Position numbers and translations under genes: made by a program. A DNA stretch of 64,000 bases from an uncultured Collinsella sp. (GTDB lineage Bacteria; Actinomycetota; Coriobacteriia; Coriobacteriales; Coriobacteriaceae): the NCBI GenBank assembly GCA_900540855.1, contig UQHK01000003.1, forward strand, positions 62,001 through 126,000, written 5' to 3'. Positions 23,737-31,951 of this stretch are shown here, in pieces. A model generated the notes under the pieces. The model worked only from the letters and a program-made list of their open reading frames with translations, did not search any database and was not told the DNA's origin. Numbering within the stretch: the first letter of the stretch is position 1; every line of letters begins with the position of its first letter.

Positions 23737-25773
23737 CTACAGCTCGTTGGCCGCGTGATATGCCGTGCGAATGGCGCTCGCAATGTCGGCGGTGCGCTCG
23801 CCCGAGCAATCGCCCACGCAGGTCACGGGCACCGTCACGCCGTCCAGGTCAAACGCGTTGGCCTTGGAGCCCACGGCCATCACCACGTAATCGCAGGCGA
23901 TCTTCACCGGCTCCTCGGCGCCGTCCTCGGCGGTGCGGACGGCCTCCACGCCCTCGTCGGTAATGGCGGTCAGGCGGGTCTTCACGTGCTGCTCCACGTC
24001 GTGCTCTGCAAAGTCGCTCATAATCAGCGGCAGAATGGTCTCGGACTCGCCCGCGGCAATCTTGTCGAGCATCTCCACGATCGCCACCTCGCAGCCGTGC
24101 TGCAGCAGGTACTCGGCAGTCTCGATGCCCACCAGGCCACCGCCAATGACGGCGACGCGTCCCGTAAGCTCCACCTTGCCGGCCAGCACGTCCCAGCTCG
24201 AGACGACCTTGTCCGAATCGGCACCCGGAACGGGGATGACCACGTCGTGCGCGCCCACGGCCACAATCGCGGCGTCGGCGGCGTTGAGGTCCTCAGCGGT
24301 AGCGGCATGGTTGAGCTCAACCTTCACGCCCAGGCCGGGCAGAATCTTCTCGTAGTACTCGACCGAGCGCATGATCTCGTCCTTGCGCGGGGGCGCGGCT
24401 GCCAGCACAATCTGGCCGCCCAGATGGTCGCTCGCCTCATAGACGGTCACGTCGTAGCCGCGCTTGGCCGCCACGCGCGCGGCCTCCAGGCCGGCAATAC
24501 CGCCGCCCACCACGGCAATCTTCTTGTCGCCCTCGCCCGGCTTAATGGCGATGGTCGCCTCGTCTCCGTTCTCGGCATTGAGCACGCACGAAATGTACTT
24601 GCGGTTTTGAATCGCGTCGACGCAGCCCTTGTTGCAGTTGAGGCACTCGCGGATGGGCTCACCCGTGGCGGCCTTGAGCGCAATGTCGGGGTCGCACATA
24701 AGCGAGCGACCATAGGCGATGATGTCGGCCGCGCCGTCTTCCAGAATCTTCTCGCCGGCCTCGACCGAGACGACACGGCCCACGGTTGCCACCGGCACGG
24801 AGACCAGGGCCTTGACGCGCTCGGCCACGGGCAGCGTCCAGTTGTAGGGCATGGCCCCCATGGGCGGAATGGTGTCGCCCATGTTGCCGGTGTGGTTGGC
24901 CTGTGCAACCTGGATCATATCGATGCCCGCACCCTCGAGCAGTTTGGCAAACTCGCAGGCCTCGTCGGGCTGCAGGCCGCCCTTGCCGCGCGGCGTGCCG
25001 TCGGGGTTCTCCATGATCACGGGGAGCTTGTACTCCACCATCAGCTCCGGCGCGGCTTCCTTAATGGCGGCGACGACCTCCAGCGCATAACGGACGCGGT
25101 TCTCGAACGAGCCGCCATACTCGTCCGTGCGCATGTTGAGGATGGCGGAGCACAGCGAACCCACCAGACGGTCGCCGTGGACCTCGATGGCGTCGATGCC
25201 AGCCTGCTGCGCGCGGGCGGCCGAGGCAGCGATGGCCTCCTTGATCTGGGTGAGTTGCTCCACGGTGGCCTCGTTCACAAAGTGCTGCATGTCGTGGTGC
25301 AGTTTGGCGTAGGCCTGCTTGCGGATCTCGTTGGACTCGGCCATCTTGGCGGCGAAGGTCTCCTCGTCGCCGGCGGCCTTGGCCTCCTGCGCGGCCTTGG
25401 CGGCAGCCATGGAACCCATGACCATGCGGCCGACACCGGGCACGTCGTACTCGGGATGGAACAGCTGCAGCGCGACCTTGGCACCGTGCTTGTGGACGGC
25501 GTCGGCCAGCGCCTTAAACGTGGGGATCTGGGCGTCGGTCGCCAGCTTGGGCGTGGGGCTCGCGGTCATAACGGGAGCGACGTCGCCGATGACGATGTAG
25601 CTCACGCCGCCACGGGCCAGGCGCTCGTAAAAAGCCAGGCTGCGCTCGCCGATGGAACCGTCGCGCTCCTCGTAGCCGGTGGTCAGCGGCGGGAACATAA
25701 TGCGGTTCTTGAGCTCAAGGGGGCCAACCGTAATGGGCTGAAGCAGCTTGGATGCAGGTGCGGTCATGGACAT
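23737..25773 (-). CDS. Old Yellow Enzyme-type NADH:flavin oxidoreductase with 4Fe-4S and FAD domains (2,4-dienoyl-CoA reductase / BaiCD-like)
   Basis: 678 residues. An FMN-binding TIM barrel comes first (QPITVGPLELKNRIMFPPLTT, AIEVHGDRLVGSLCS, AYGRSLMCDPDIALK). A 4Fe-4S motif follows with Cys377, Cys380, Cys384 and Cys396, and then an FAD/NAD(P)-binding region with AVVGGGIAGLEAARVA and a second GGGLVGIETAEYL. This three-part layout is shared by bacterial 2,4-dienoyl-CoA reductase, trimethylamine dehydrogenase and the bile-acid enzymes BaiCD/BaiH. The substrate cannot be told from sequence alone; enoate, steroid/bile acid or other dietary enones are possible. It stands alone with its own terminator. 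Confidence 0.85.
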   Translation of the reverse strand: MSMTAPASKLLQPITVGPLELKNRIMFPPLTTGYEERDGSIGERSLAFYERLARGGVSYIVIGDVAPVMTASPTPKLATDAQIPTFKALADAVHKHGAKVALQLFHPEYDVPGVGRMVMGSMAAAKAAQEAKAAGDEETFAAKMAESNEIRKQAYAKLHHDMQHFVNEATVEQLTQIKEAIAASAARAQQAGIDAIEVHGDRLVGSLCSAILNMRTDEYGGSFENRVRYALEVVAAIKEAAPELMVEYKLPVIMENPDGTPRGKGGLQPDEACEFAKLLEGAGIDMIQVAQANHTGNMGDTIPPMGAMPYNWTLPVAERVKALVSVPVATVGRVVSVEAGEKILEDGAADIIAYGRSLMCDPDIALKAATGEPIRECLNCNKGCVDAIQNRKYISCVLNAENGDEATIAIKPGEGDKKIAVVGGGIAGLEAARVAAKRGYDVTVYEASDHLGGQIVLAAAPPRKDEIMRSVEYYEKILPGLGVKVELNHAATAEDLNAADAAIVAVGAHDVVIPVPGADSDKVVSSWDVLAGKVELTGRVAVIGGGLVGIETAEYLLQHGCEVAIVEMLDKIAAGESETILPLIMSDFAEHDVEQHVKTRLTAITDEGVEAVRTAEDGAEEPVKIACDYVVMAVGSKANAFDLDGVTVPVTCVGDCSGERTADIASAIRTAYHAANEL

Positions 25774-25907
25774 TCCTCTCTTGTAGGCGCGGCGGCGATG
25801 TTGCCGCGTAGTTGTCTAGAGGATATGGCATGGGGGCACAGCGGCACAACGGAAATCGGCGAATATCAGGTGGCGGCAGGTGGATGGAGCGGACGGCCCG
25901 TCGGTTT

Positions 25908-26045
25908 GTCTCAATCTGTAACAGTTAGGCCCACTTTTGGCCTCCACCTGTTACAGATAGAGACATTCCCCTCGGCCCATCCTCAACAATCTCAATCCGT
26001 AACATCTAGGCCCGCTTTTGACCCCTACCCGTTACAGATTGAGAT
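25908..26045. repeat. 57-nt palindromic repeat array, copies A and B
   Basis: Copy A (25908-25964) and copy B (25989-26045) are each 57 nt: a 15-nt arm close to ATCTCAATCTGTAAC, a 27-nt loop of variable sequence, and the inverted arm. Start-to-start distance is 81 bp, with a 24-bp spacer. Loops share little except a TAGGCCC start in these two. The same unit recurs at 27869-28005 and 43440-43657. No ORF is present. The array lies downstream of the AlbA_2 gene and upstream of the oxidoreductase. Confidence 0.9.
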
Positions 26046-26093
26046 TTTGTTTGAGATTTGCCGAGGGACTATATCCACGCGTCATCGAGGCCG

Positions 26094-26158
26094 CTGCGAC
26101 AGAGGTGCGACATTACTGCGACAGAGGTGCGACATTACTGCGACAGAGGTGCGAAATA
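26094..26158 (+). repeat. Three tandem 22-bp direct repeats after the AlbA_2 gene
   Basis: CTGCGACAGAGGTGCGACATTA is the unit; it starts at 26094 and 26116 as identical copies. A third copy at 26138 diverges in its last bases. The block ends 11 bp before the stop codon of the AlbA_2-domain gene (minus strand), so it lies in the 3' untranslated part of that gene. Confidence 0.8.
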
Positions 26159-26169
26159 GATCGACCACC

Positions 26170-27612
26170 TTACCTTATCGTGTAGAACTGTTTTGGGTCG
26201 TTATGGGATGAGCCGTGCCATTCGAGCAGCCCGTCTTCCTCAATTAACTTACCAAGCACCCGGCTTGCTGTGCGGCGATTTCTCCCGATGTGCGCTGCAA
26301 GCTCCCTTGCTGTCACCCTTCCGTTCGCAAAGGCCAACCTGACGGCGGCGAGCTCATACTCCCCCAATGAGGCGATCACCTCCGGTGATACCTTGTCCTC
26401 GAGAGCCTCGCTTCTCCTTACGGTTCTGGCAACGATATTGTTCTCAAGCGTTAGCTGAACCCTTGCCCCATCAGGTTCCGTGTAGACCGGATCATTGAGC
26501 AGAGAGTTTTGCATCTCGGTATAAATGCGCTTGACGCCCTCGTTTAGCTCCCGAACCCAACCGAATTCAACCAGCGTGCGCGCGATGCGTGGGTTGCGCG
26601 AGTAACGAGTGGTCCTCATGTTGTCGAGCGTCACGATATTGGGAAGCGCGCCTGGACTGATGATTTCCAAACGGTCATCGAACATCGAGACCCGGATGTA
26701 GTCGCCGCGGAACGAGTAGTCGCGATGTGTCACCGCGTTGATCAAGCCCTCGAACCAGGCGAACTCAGGATACTCAGGCACGGTCTGGAATTTCCCGTCG
26801 GGCCCCAGGAACTGAAATTCGCGGAGCATGCTCGAGATGAGTTCGTAGGCGTCTTGGATCACCTTAGGCAGCGGCCCACAGAAGCTTCGTTCTTTCGTGA
26901 TGTTGAGACGCTCGCCCGTCTCCATTTTGACGCCGTCGTAGCGCAGGACACGGACTCGCGCCTGTGGCATCATCGCGGACGGATCCAGCGCGAATAGCAG
27001 GGCTCCAGCAACGGTCAGCTTTCCGTCACGCATAAAACGACGACTTCTAAGGACCTGCTCGTCGGAAACTTCGGTTCCAAGAATCCCTTTGTAGCGATCA
27101 AGCACTTCATGGTCCACGTCATCTAGGGAGGAATCCTCAACAAGCTCGTCCTCGAAGATTCTCTGCCCCTTATCGTACTCGAGGGCAAATACCTGTTCGC
27201 GGCTGAGCCTCACGCTCTTGTCGTCCTGCCGCAAGAAAACCTCGCCGTCGCTCACGCGAGCAACAGAGTGGTTGGTCGAGGCATCGATGTCCAAAACGAG
27301 AACGAAGTCCTCCTCGCCCGAAGAATTGACCACGGGGATTCGGTCTTTGCGGACAATAGGGGTTGGCGTGCAAGTCGTGAGCGCAGCGCGCTCGAATTTC
27401 TCAATGTCGTGCGCGCCGTTACGCTTGAAGCCCGTTACCTCACCATTATCCTCGATACCGATAACGAGCTTGCCTCCCGCCGAGTTGGCGAATGCACTAA
27501 TATGCTTCGCAATCTCCTTGTCATCCTTGCGGGCGCTCTTTCGATCGAAGTACTGATTCTCCCTGAGAGTGGAAAATAGAATCACATCGTTTGTCGCGAT
27601 GGGTTGCTGCAT
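26170..27612 (-). CDS. AlbA_2 (Schlafen-type) DNA-binding, GHKL ATPase-like transcriptional regulator or defence-related protein
   Basis: 480 residues from the ATG at 27612, chosen because AAGGAGG lies 7 nt upstream. An AlbA_2 domain opens the protein (STLRENQYFDRKSARKD, ISAFANSAGGKLVIGIEDNGE). It is followed by a region typical of the RecG-like/HATPase_c_4 family (GLINAVTHRDYSFRGDYIRVSMFDDRLEIISPG, NPRIARTLVEFGWVRELNEG). A C-terminal winged helix follows (ARELAAHIGRNRRTASRVLGKL). Such proteins are annotated as putative transcriptional regulators and also occur next to phage-defence genes. It is the only gene between two pairs of 57-nt palindromes and lies near a tRNA, which hints at a mobile cassette. 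Confidence 0.8.
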   Translation of the reverse strand: MQQPIATNDVILFSTLRENQYFDRKSARKDDKEIAKHISAFANSAGGKLVIGIEDNGEVTGFKRNGAHDIEKFERAALTTCTPTPIVRKDRIPVVNSSGEEDFVLVLDIDASTNHSVARVSDGEVFLRQDDKSVRLSREQVFALEYDKGQRIFEDELVEDSSLDDVDHEVLDRYKGILGTEVSDEQVLRSRRFMRDGKLTVAGALLFALDPSAMMPQARVRVLRYDGVKMETGERLNITKERSFCGPLPKVIQDAYELISSMLREFQFLGPDGKFQTVPEYPEFAWFEGLINAVTHRDYSFRGDYIRVSMFDDRLEIISPGALPNIVTLDNMRTTRYSRNPRIARTLVEFGWVRELNEGVKRIYTEMQNSLLNDPVYTEPDGARVQLTLENNIVARTVRRSEALEDKVSPEVIASLGEYELAAVRLAFANGRVTARELAAHIGRNRRTASRVLGKLIEEDGLLEWHGSSHNDPKQFYTIR

Positions 27613-27868
27613 TGCCGCCTCCTTACATGGCTCCATAAAGAAGTGTAAGTCAAAGGCATCGTATAGACGGCCCCTACATAGCGGCCCCTTTATTGTTTTT
27701 AAGACGTCACTGTTTCTAGTTAAGGATCGTTAAGGGTCGTCGCAGCTCCTTCCAATTGGAATCTATCAATCGACAAGTCAATCCATCCGGCCCGTGATTA
27801 TCGATAGCCCGTCCGCCTCACATAATAAAAAGAGTCAAGATTCACGCATAAAGGAGGGCAACAACAAA

Positions 27869-28005
27869 ATCTCAATCTGTAACAGCTACTCGGCAAAATC
27901 CGTCCCTCGTGTTACAGATTTAGACAAACGGGGGCCGGCTGCCGGAAAATCTCGATCTGTAACACCTAGCCGCCCAAATCGGGTCTAGATGTTACAGATC
28001 GAGAT
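27869..28005. repeat. 57-nt palindromic repeat array, copies C and D
   Basis: Copy C (27869-27925) and copy D (27949-28005) have the same 15-27-15 structure as A and B. Start-to-start distance is 80 bp. Copy D has the best arms, perfect for 19 bp when extended by flanking A/T bases (AAAATCTCGATCTGTAACA). The pair lies upstream of the AlbA_2 gene start, so that gene is bracketed by two pairs. The remaining 256 bp between 27613 and 27868 hold no gene that I can see, only its promoter region. Confidence 0.9.
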
Positions 28006-28053
28006 TTTGTTTGAGAGGCCGAGAATTGGACCGAAAACACGGTCCCGGAATAA

Positions 28054-28086
28054 CAAAAAAGCTCGCCGGGTAGGCCGACGAGCTGC
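28054..28086 (-). terminator. Terminator of the initiator tRNA gene
   Basis: On the minus strand AGCTCGTCGG pairs with CCGGCGAGCT (one wobble), followed by TTTTTTG. It begins 8 bp after the tRNA 3' end. Confidence 0.8.
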
Positions 28087-28093
28087 AAGTTCT

Positions 28094-28170
28094 TGGTCGC
28101 GGGGGCAGGATTTGAACCTACGACCTCCGGGTTATGAGCCCGGCGAGCTACCAGACTGCTCCACCCCGCA
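28094..28170 (-). tRNA. Initiator tRNA-fMet (anticodon CAT)
   Basis: 77 nt with encoded CCA. The anticodon loop CTCATAA sits on a stem with three G-C pairs (GGG/CCC) next to the loop, the hallmark of initiator tRNA. The T arm is GTAGG-TTCAAAT-CCTGC. Position 1 is T and position 72 is G, so the end of the acceptor stem is a U-G wobble. Most bacterial initiators have a C-A mismatch there; both are weak, as initiators need. The gene has its own terminator. Confidence 0.95.
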
Positions 28171-28366
28171 ATGTCTGGGCGCCTCATGTGCGCAAGAAAG
28201 AATATTACGTGGGAGTTCGGTAAACGGCAAGGAAAATCTCGTAGAGCATAATTCCTTCATATTTAAACCCCTCGACCCCTATCACCGTAAACGAATCGCA
28301 GCCGAGCGCCGTCGACGGCACGTATACAATGGTGCGCGTCCTTTTATGCCGACACCGGGAGTAGAC

Positions 28367-29215
28367 ATGCTGCTCGCTATCGATATGGGAAATACGCAGA
28401 CGGCCATGGGCCTGTTTGACGGAGACGAGCTGGTGCAGTCGTGGCGTATGCCCACCGACCGCTCCTATACCGCCGACGAGATCCACGTGCGCCTGATGGG
28501 TTTCTTTAAGATGTACGGCCTCTCGCTCGATGCGGTTGACGCGATCGCCTTTGCGGGCGTGGTGCCGCAGCTCTCGCGCGAGTGGCACGCCGTGGCCGAC
28601 CGCATTGCCGCAGACGCCATCGTCATCGGGCCGCAGACGGCCGCCGTGACCAAGCTGCGCGCGGCGCGCCCCCAGGCCGTGGGCGCCGACCGCGTCGCCA
28701 ACGCCGTTGCGGCCGAGACTTTCTACGGCGCGCCGGCAATCGTGGTGGACTTTGGCACCGCGACCAATATCGACGTCATCGATGAGGACGGTTATTACAT
28801 TGGCGGGGCGATTGCGCCGGGCATCCGCATCTCCATGGACGCGCTTGCCGCCCGTGCCGCCAAGCTCGCCAGCGTGCCGCTCGAGGCGCCCGAGCACGCC
28901 ATCGGTCGCGACACCGAAGAGTGCATCAAGGTCGGCGCCGTGGTGGGCGCTGCCGCTATGGCCGAGGGCCTGGTCGCGCGCATGAAGCGCGAGCTGGGCC
29001 GCGAGGATGCCACCGTTATCGCCACGGGCGGTCTCGCCGGCATCGTCGCCGATTCGACCGATGCCTTCGACGTGGTGGACGGCCAACTCACCATCAAGGG
29101 CATCTGCGAAATCTACCGCCGCATGCAGAAGCTGGGGGTAAAACAGGGGCATAAGTCGAGCACGCCCGATGCCACAGCCCCGCAAACGTTCGCCAAGCCT
29201 ATTCCTCAAAACTGA
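28367..29215 (+). CDS. coaX: Type III pantothenate kinase
   Basis: 282 residues from the ATG at 28367, with GGGAG upstream; an ATG seven codons earlier is a weaker choice. The enzyme phosphorylates pantothenate, the first step to coenzyme A. The family motifs are present: LLAIDMGNTQTAMG (phosphate loop), GADRVANAVAAETFYG, and IVVDFGTATNIDVID with the catalytic Asp. TGGLAG follows near the C-terminus. Usual length is 255-260; the extra 20-25 C-terminal residues (from about KQGHKSS) are polar, and the last codons and the stop lie inside a 41-nt palindrome. The gene stands alone between the tRNA and a convergent biotin-ligase-like gene. Confidence 0.93.
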   Translation: MLLAIDMGNTQTAMGLFDGDELVQSWRMPTDRSYTADEIHVRLMGFFKMYGLSLDAVDAIAFAGVVPQLSREWHAVADRIAADAIVIGPQTAAVTKLRAARPQAVGADRVANAVAAETFYGAPAIVVDFGTATNIDVIDEDGYYIGGAIAPGIRISMDALAARAAKLASVPLEAPEHAIGRDTEECIKVGAVVGAAAMAEGLVARMKRELGREDATVIATGGLAGIVADSTDAFDVVDGQLTIKGICEIYRRMQKLGVKQGHKSSTPDATAPQTFAKPIPQN

Positions 29216-29324
29216 AAAATTTTCAATTTTGAGGAATAGAGACTCCTCGAATACGCCCAGCGCAGCGATATCGTGCATGTTTCCTATTCCTCAAAAACGA
29301 AAATTTTTCAGTTTTGAGGAATAG
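29199..29324. repeat. Two 41-nt palindromes at the 3' end of coaX
   Basis: Palindrome 1 (29199-29239) and palindrome 2 (29284-29324) both have arms close to CTATTCCTCAAAACTGAAAA, each pairing almost perfectly with its partner. They start 85 bp apart. The first contains the coaX stop codon and its last five codons. They can act as bidirectional terminators between coaX and the convergent gene, but their duplication also marks them as a repeat family. Confidence 0.75.
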
Positions 29325-29423
29325 GGCGCTGGCAACCCATTCCCCAGATAGGCGAAACCCTCCCCGGCACAGGCCGAAGAGGGCTTCGTTGTCATCGCTA
29401 TCTTTGAGCGCGGGCGCCTCGCG

Positions 29424-30125
29424 TTACAGTCCGCGAATCCGTACGGCCTCGGGCGGAAACTCCTGCTCGCCGGCATCGGTCTTGATGGTCGCGCGGCCCC
29501 AGATGTCTAGACCCGCAAACACACCGACCGCAAGCGGCAAACCGTTGGGCGACACCGCCGCAACCTGACGACCCAGCAGCGGCACCATATCGAAGTACTC
29601 ACCCAGCACCGGAGCCAGCGGGCCGGCAGCGCCCTGTGGTGTGTTGGCGGCAACCGCCCAGGTGTCAACGCGGGTCAGCACAGCGGCGGCCAATGCCTCG
29701 ATCAGCGCCTCATCTGCCATATCCACGCCAAGCTCACCCAACGCCGCACGCTCAATATCAACCGTCACCGCGGCAAACATGCCCGCAGCACCGGCACCGC
29801 CGTTCACGGCAACACGCGCGAGCGACGCCTCAAACGCAGGCGCACCGCACACGATATCGCTCGGCCACTGGATACCCACTTTACCGGCAAGGCCCAACCC
29901 CGGCGTCGAAGCCGTGCCCACGAGCGCGTCCATCATGCCCATCGCGGCCACAAACGGCAGGCCGTGGAAGGCATGCATGTTCACATCGGGGCGCACAACC
30001 AGCGAAAACGTCAGCGAAGCATCGCCCACGCTCCACGCGCACCAGCCCGCGGACACGCCCTCGCGGCCCGCGTCACGCGCCGCGTCGAGCTCGGTGCCAG
30101 CGGCAACAGCATTCATCTCGATCAT
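29424..30125 (-). CDS. Biotin-protein-ligase-like protein, probably inactive as ligase
   Basis: 233 residues. The overall order is that of BirA/BPL catalytic domains: GTELDAARDAGREG in place of the STN helix, TFSLVVRPDV, VGIQWPSDIV in place of KWPND, and a small C-terminal beta domain (LGRQVAAVSPNGLPLAVGVFAGLD). However, the segment with the biotinoyl-AMP-binding GRGRxGR loop is missing: the chain goes directly from the STN-like helix through GWCAWSVGDAS to TFSL. The lysine of KWPND is replaced, and no GKLAGI motif follows. There is no N-terminal DNA-binding domain. The start directly follows the stop of folPK, so the two are co-transcribed. A repurposed or decayed biotin ligase is the best reading. 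Confidence 0.6.
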   Translation of the reverse strand: MIEMNAVAAGTELDAARDAGREGVSAGWCAWSVGDASLTFSLVVRPDVNMHAFHGLPFVAAMGMMDALVGTASTPGLGLAGKVGIQWPSDIVCGAPAFEASLARVAVNGGAGAAGMFAAVTVDIERAALGELGVDMADEALIEALAAAVLTRVDTWAVAANTPQGAAGPLAPVLGEYFDMVPLLGRQVAAVSPNGLPLAVGVFAGLDIWGRATIKTDAGEQEFPPEAVRIRGL

Positions 30126-31856
30126 CTACATACGCCCCAATTCGCCCACGATATGGCCCACGCGATCCTCGGGTTCCTTGACCTCGACACCGTTGTAGCG
30201 GAAGAACCGCGCCGGGTCGTGCATCAGGTCCTCGAGCGGCACCAGCACAAAGTCGCGCTCGCCGATCAGCGGATGCGGCAGGCGCAGCTTCTTGCCGCCG
30301 TGGGTCTCGCCGTCCATCCACAGCAGGTCCAAGTCGATGGTGCGCGGACCGTTGGCCTTGGCCTTTTTGGAGCGGTCGCGACCCAGCTCGGCCTCGATCT
30401 TCATGAGCTCGTCGAGCAGCACCAACGGCGCCAGCTCGGTCTTAATCTCGATGACGGCGTTGGCAAACGCGTCCTGGCGCGTCTCGTAGGCCGGCTCGCT
30501 CTCGTAGATCTTGGAGGAGTTGGACACGCAGGTGAGTGGAATCTCGGCGATCATGTCGCGTGCGGCGCGGATGTTGTCACAGCGATGCCCCAGGTTGGAG
30601 CCCACGGCCACAAACGCGCGGCGCGGCTGCGGCTTGGCAACCGCCCAGTAGCCGTTCAGGAACTGCGCAAAGCCCGCGGCGTCGTGCACGCGCACGATGT
30701 TGGCACCGGCCTGGATGGCGCCCAGGCACACGCCAAACGTAGCGGCATCGCGCTCGGCGGCCTCGGTCACGCCCGAGACGGCGCCCACAAAGCGCTTGCG
30801 CGATACGGCGCACATGAGCGGATAGCCCAGTGACGCCATCTTGGCAGTCTCGCGCTGGATGACGATATCCTCGTTGGCCGTCTTGCCAAAGCCCGGACCG
30901 GGATCGATGCAGATGCGGTCGCGCGACACGCCGGCGTGAATGAGCGCGCGGGCCTGGTCGGACAGAAAGCCCATGACGCGGCGCATGATGGGCGCCGAAT
31001 CGGGCAGGGTGAAGCGGCGGAGCTGCGAGGTGGGCACGTAGGCTTCCTCGCGGCGGGCGCTGCGGCGCATCATGGCGGCCAGGCGGTCATTGGGCTCCGA
31101 TGCGGCCTCGGTGGCCTCGGGCGCGGGCGCGACGGTCTCGGCGGCAGCAGCCTGCTCGGCGGCCGGCGTCTCCTGCTCGCTTGCAGGCTCGGTCGCGGGC
31201 TCCGGATCGCCAAACGGCAACGAGGGCTGCACCACGCCGCCCGGAAGCTTGGCCTCCGGCTTAGGCTCGCCCAGCAACTTGCCGCGACGGCGGCGAGCCG
31301 GCTTCTCAGCCTCACGCGCGGCCTCGGCAGCCGCCTCGCGCGCCTTCTCGGCAACAAACGCCGCAGCCGAGGTATCGAGCTGCACCGTTGCGTGCGTGCG
31401 TGCGGGCGCGGCGACCTCGCCGGCGTGCATTACGATGACACCGCAGGTGCTCGTCTTAACGAACTCGACCATCTTGGGGTCGGTGAAGCCCGTCACGTCG
31501 TTGACGATCGAGGCGCCGCAGCGCACGGCCGCCTTGGCAACCGCCACGTGGCGCGTGTCGATCGAGACGATGGCGCCCTCTTTGGCCAGCGCGCGCACCA
31601 CGGGCAGCACGCGGCGAGCCTCCTCGTCGGGATTGACCGGGGTAAAGCCGGGGCGCGTGGACTCACCGCCCACGTCGATGATGTCGGCGCCGGCGTCAAG
31701 CATCGCCAGGCCGTACTCGATGGCGGCATCCGGGTCGAAGTGCTCCCCGCCGTCGCTAAACGAATCGGGCGTCACGTTGAGGACGCCCATGATGCGCGGA
31801 CGGTCAAAGCTGAGCTCATACTTTCCGCACCGCCATGTCTTGCTGTCGTTCGCCAT
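30126..31856 (-). CDS. folPK: Bifunctional dihydropteroate synthase / HPPK with internal disordered insertion
   Basis: 576 residues from the ATG at 31856, which has AGGAGG 6 nt upstream. Residues about 20-150 and 289-405 make a DHPS TIM barrel (IMGVLNVTPDSFSDGG, DVGGESTRPG, SIDTRHVAVAKAA, then ICIDPGPGFGKT, AVSRKRFVG, VRVHDAA). Residues about 412-576 are HPPK (RAFVAVGSNLG, NGPRTIDLDLLW, LPHPLIGERDFVLVPL). The two enzymes catalyse consecutive folate steps; here HPPK is the C-terminal half. Between the two DHPS parts lies an insertion of about 138 residues (150-288) rich in Ala, Glu, Pro and Arg, which should be disordered. The sirtuin gene is 95 bp upstream on the same strand. Confidence 0.92.
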   Translation of the reverse strand: MANDSKTWRCGKYELSFDRPRIMGVLNVTPDSFSDGGEHFDPDAAIEYGLAMLDAGADIIDVGGESTRPGFTPVNPDEEARRVLPVVRALAKEGAIVSIDTRHVAVAKAAVRCGASIVNDVTGFTDPKMVEFVKTSTCGVIVMHAGEVAAPARTHATVQLDTSAAAFVAEKAREAAAEAAREAEKPARRRRGKLLGEPKPEAKLPGGVVQPSLPFGDPEPATEPASEQETPAAEQAAAAETVAPAPEATEAASEPNDRLAAMMRRSARREEAYVPTSQLRRFTLPDSAPIMRRVMGFLSDQARALIHAGVSRDRICIDPGPGFGKTANEDIVIQRETAKMASLGYPLMCAVSRKRFVGAVSGVTEAAERDAATFGVCLGAIQAGANIVRVHDAAGFAQFLNGYWAVAKPQPRRAFVAVGSNLGHRCDNIRAARDMIAEIPLTCVSNSSKIYESEPAYETRQDAFANAVIEIKTELAPLVLLDELMKIEAELGRDRSKKAKANGPRTIDLDLLWMDGETHGGKKLRLPHPLIGERDFVLVPLEDLMHDPARFFRYNGVEVKEPEDRVGHIVGELGRM

Positions 31857-31951
31857 GAACATCCTCCTAAAATGCCCACGCCGCCGAGCTTGGGGAGCTG
31901 GCGGCGGGGTCGCTTTGCACTCAGTCTTTCTATTGTATCCGCGCACACGGG

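Noticed and set aside
23755..26211. Plus-strand open frame of 818 codons opposite the flavin oxidoreductase
   Set aside because: Antisense shadow with composition typical of such shadows; the minus strand encodes a full OYE-type enzyme.
27989..28366. N-terminal extension of coaX upstream of 28367
   Set aside because: The open frame passes through the tRNA gene and its terminator. The family motif starts right after the ATG at 28367, which has a ribosome site.
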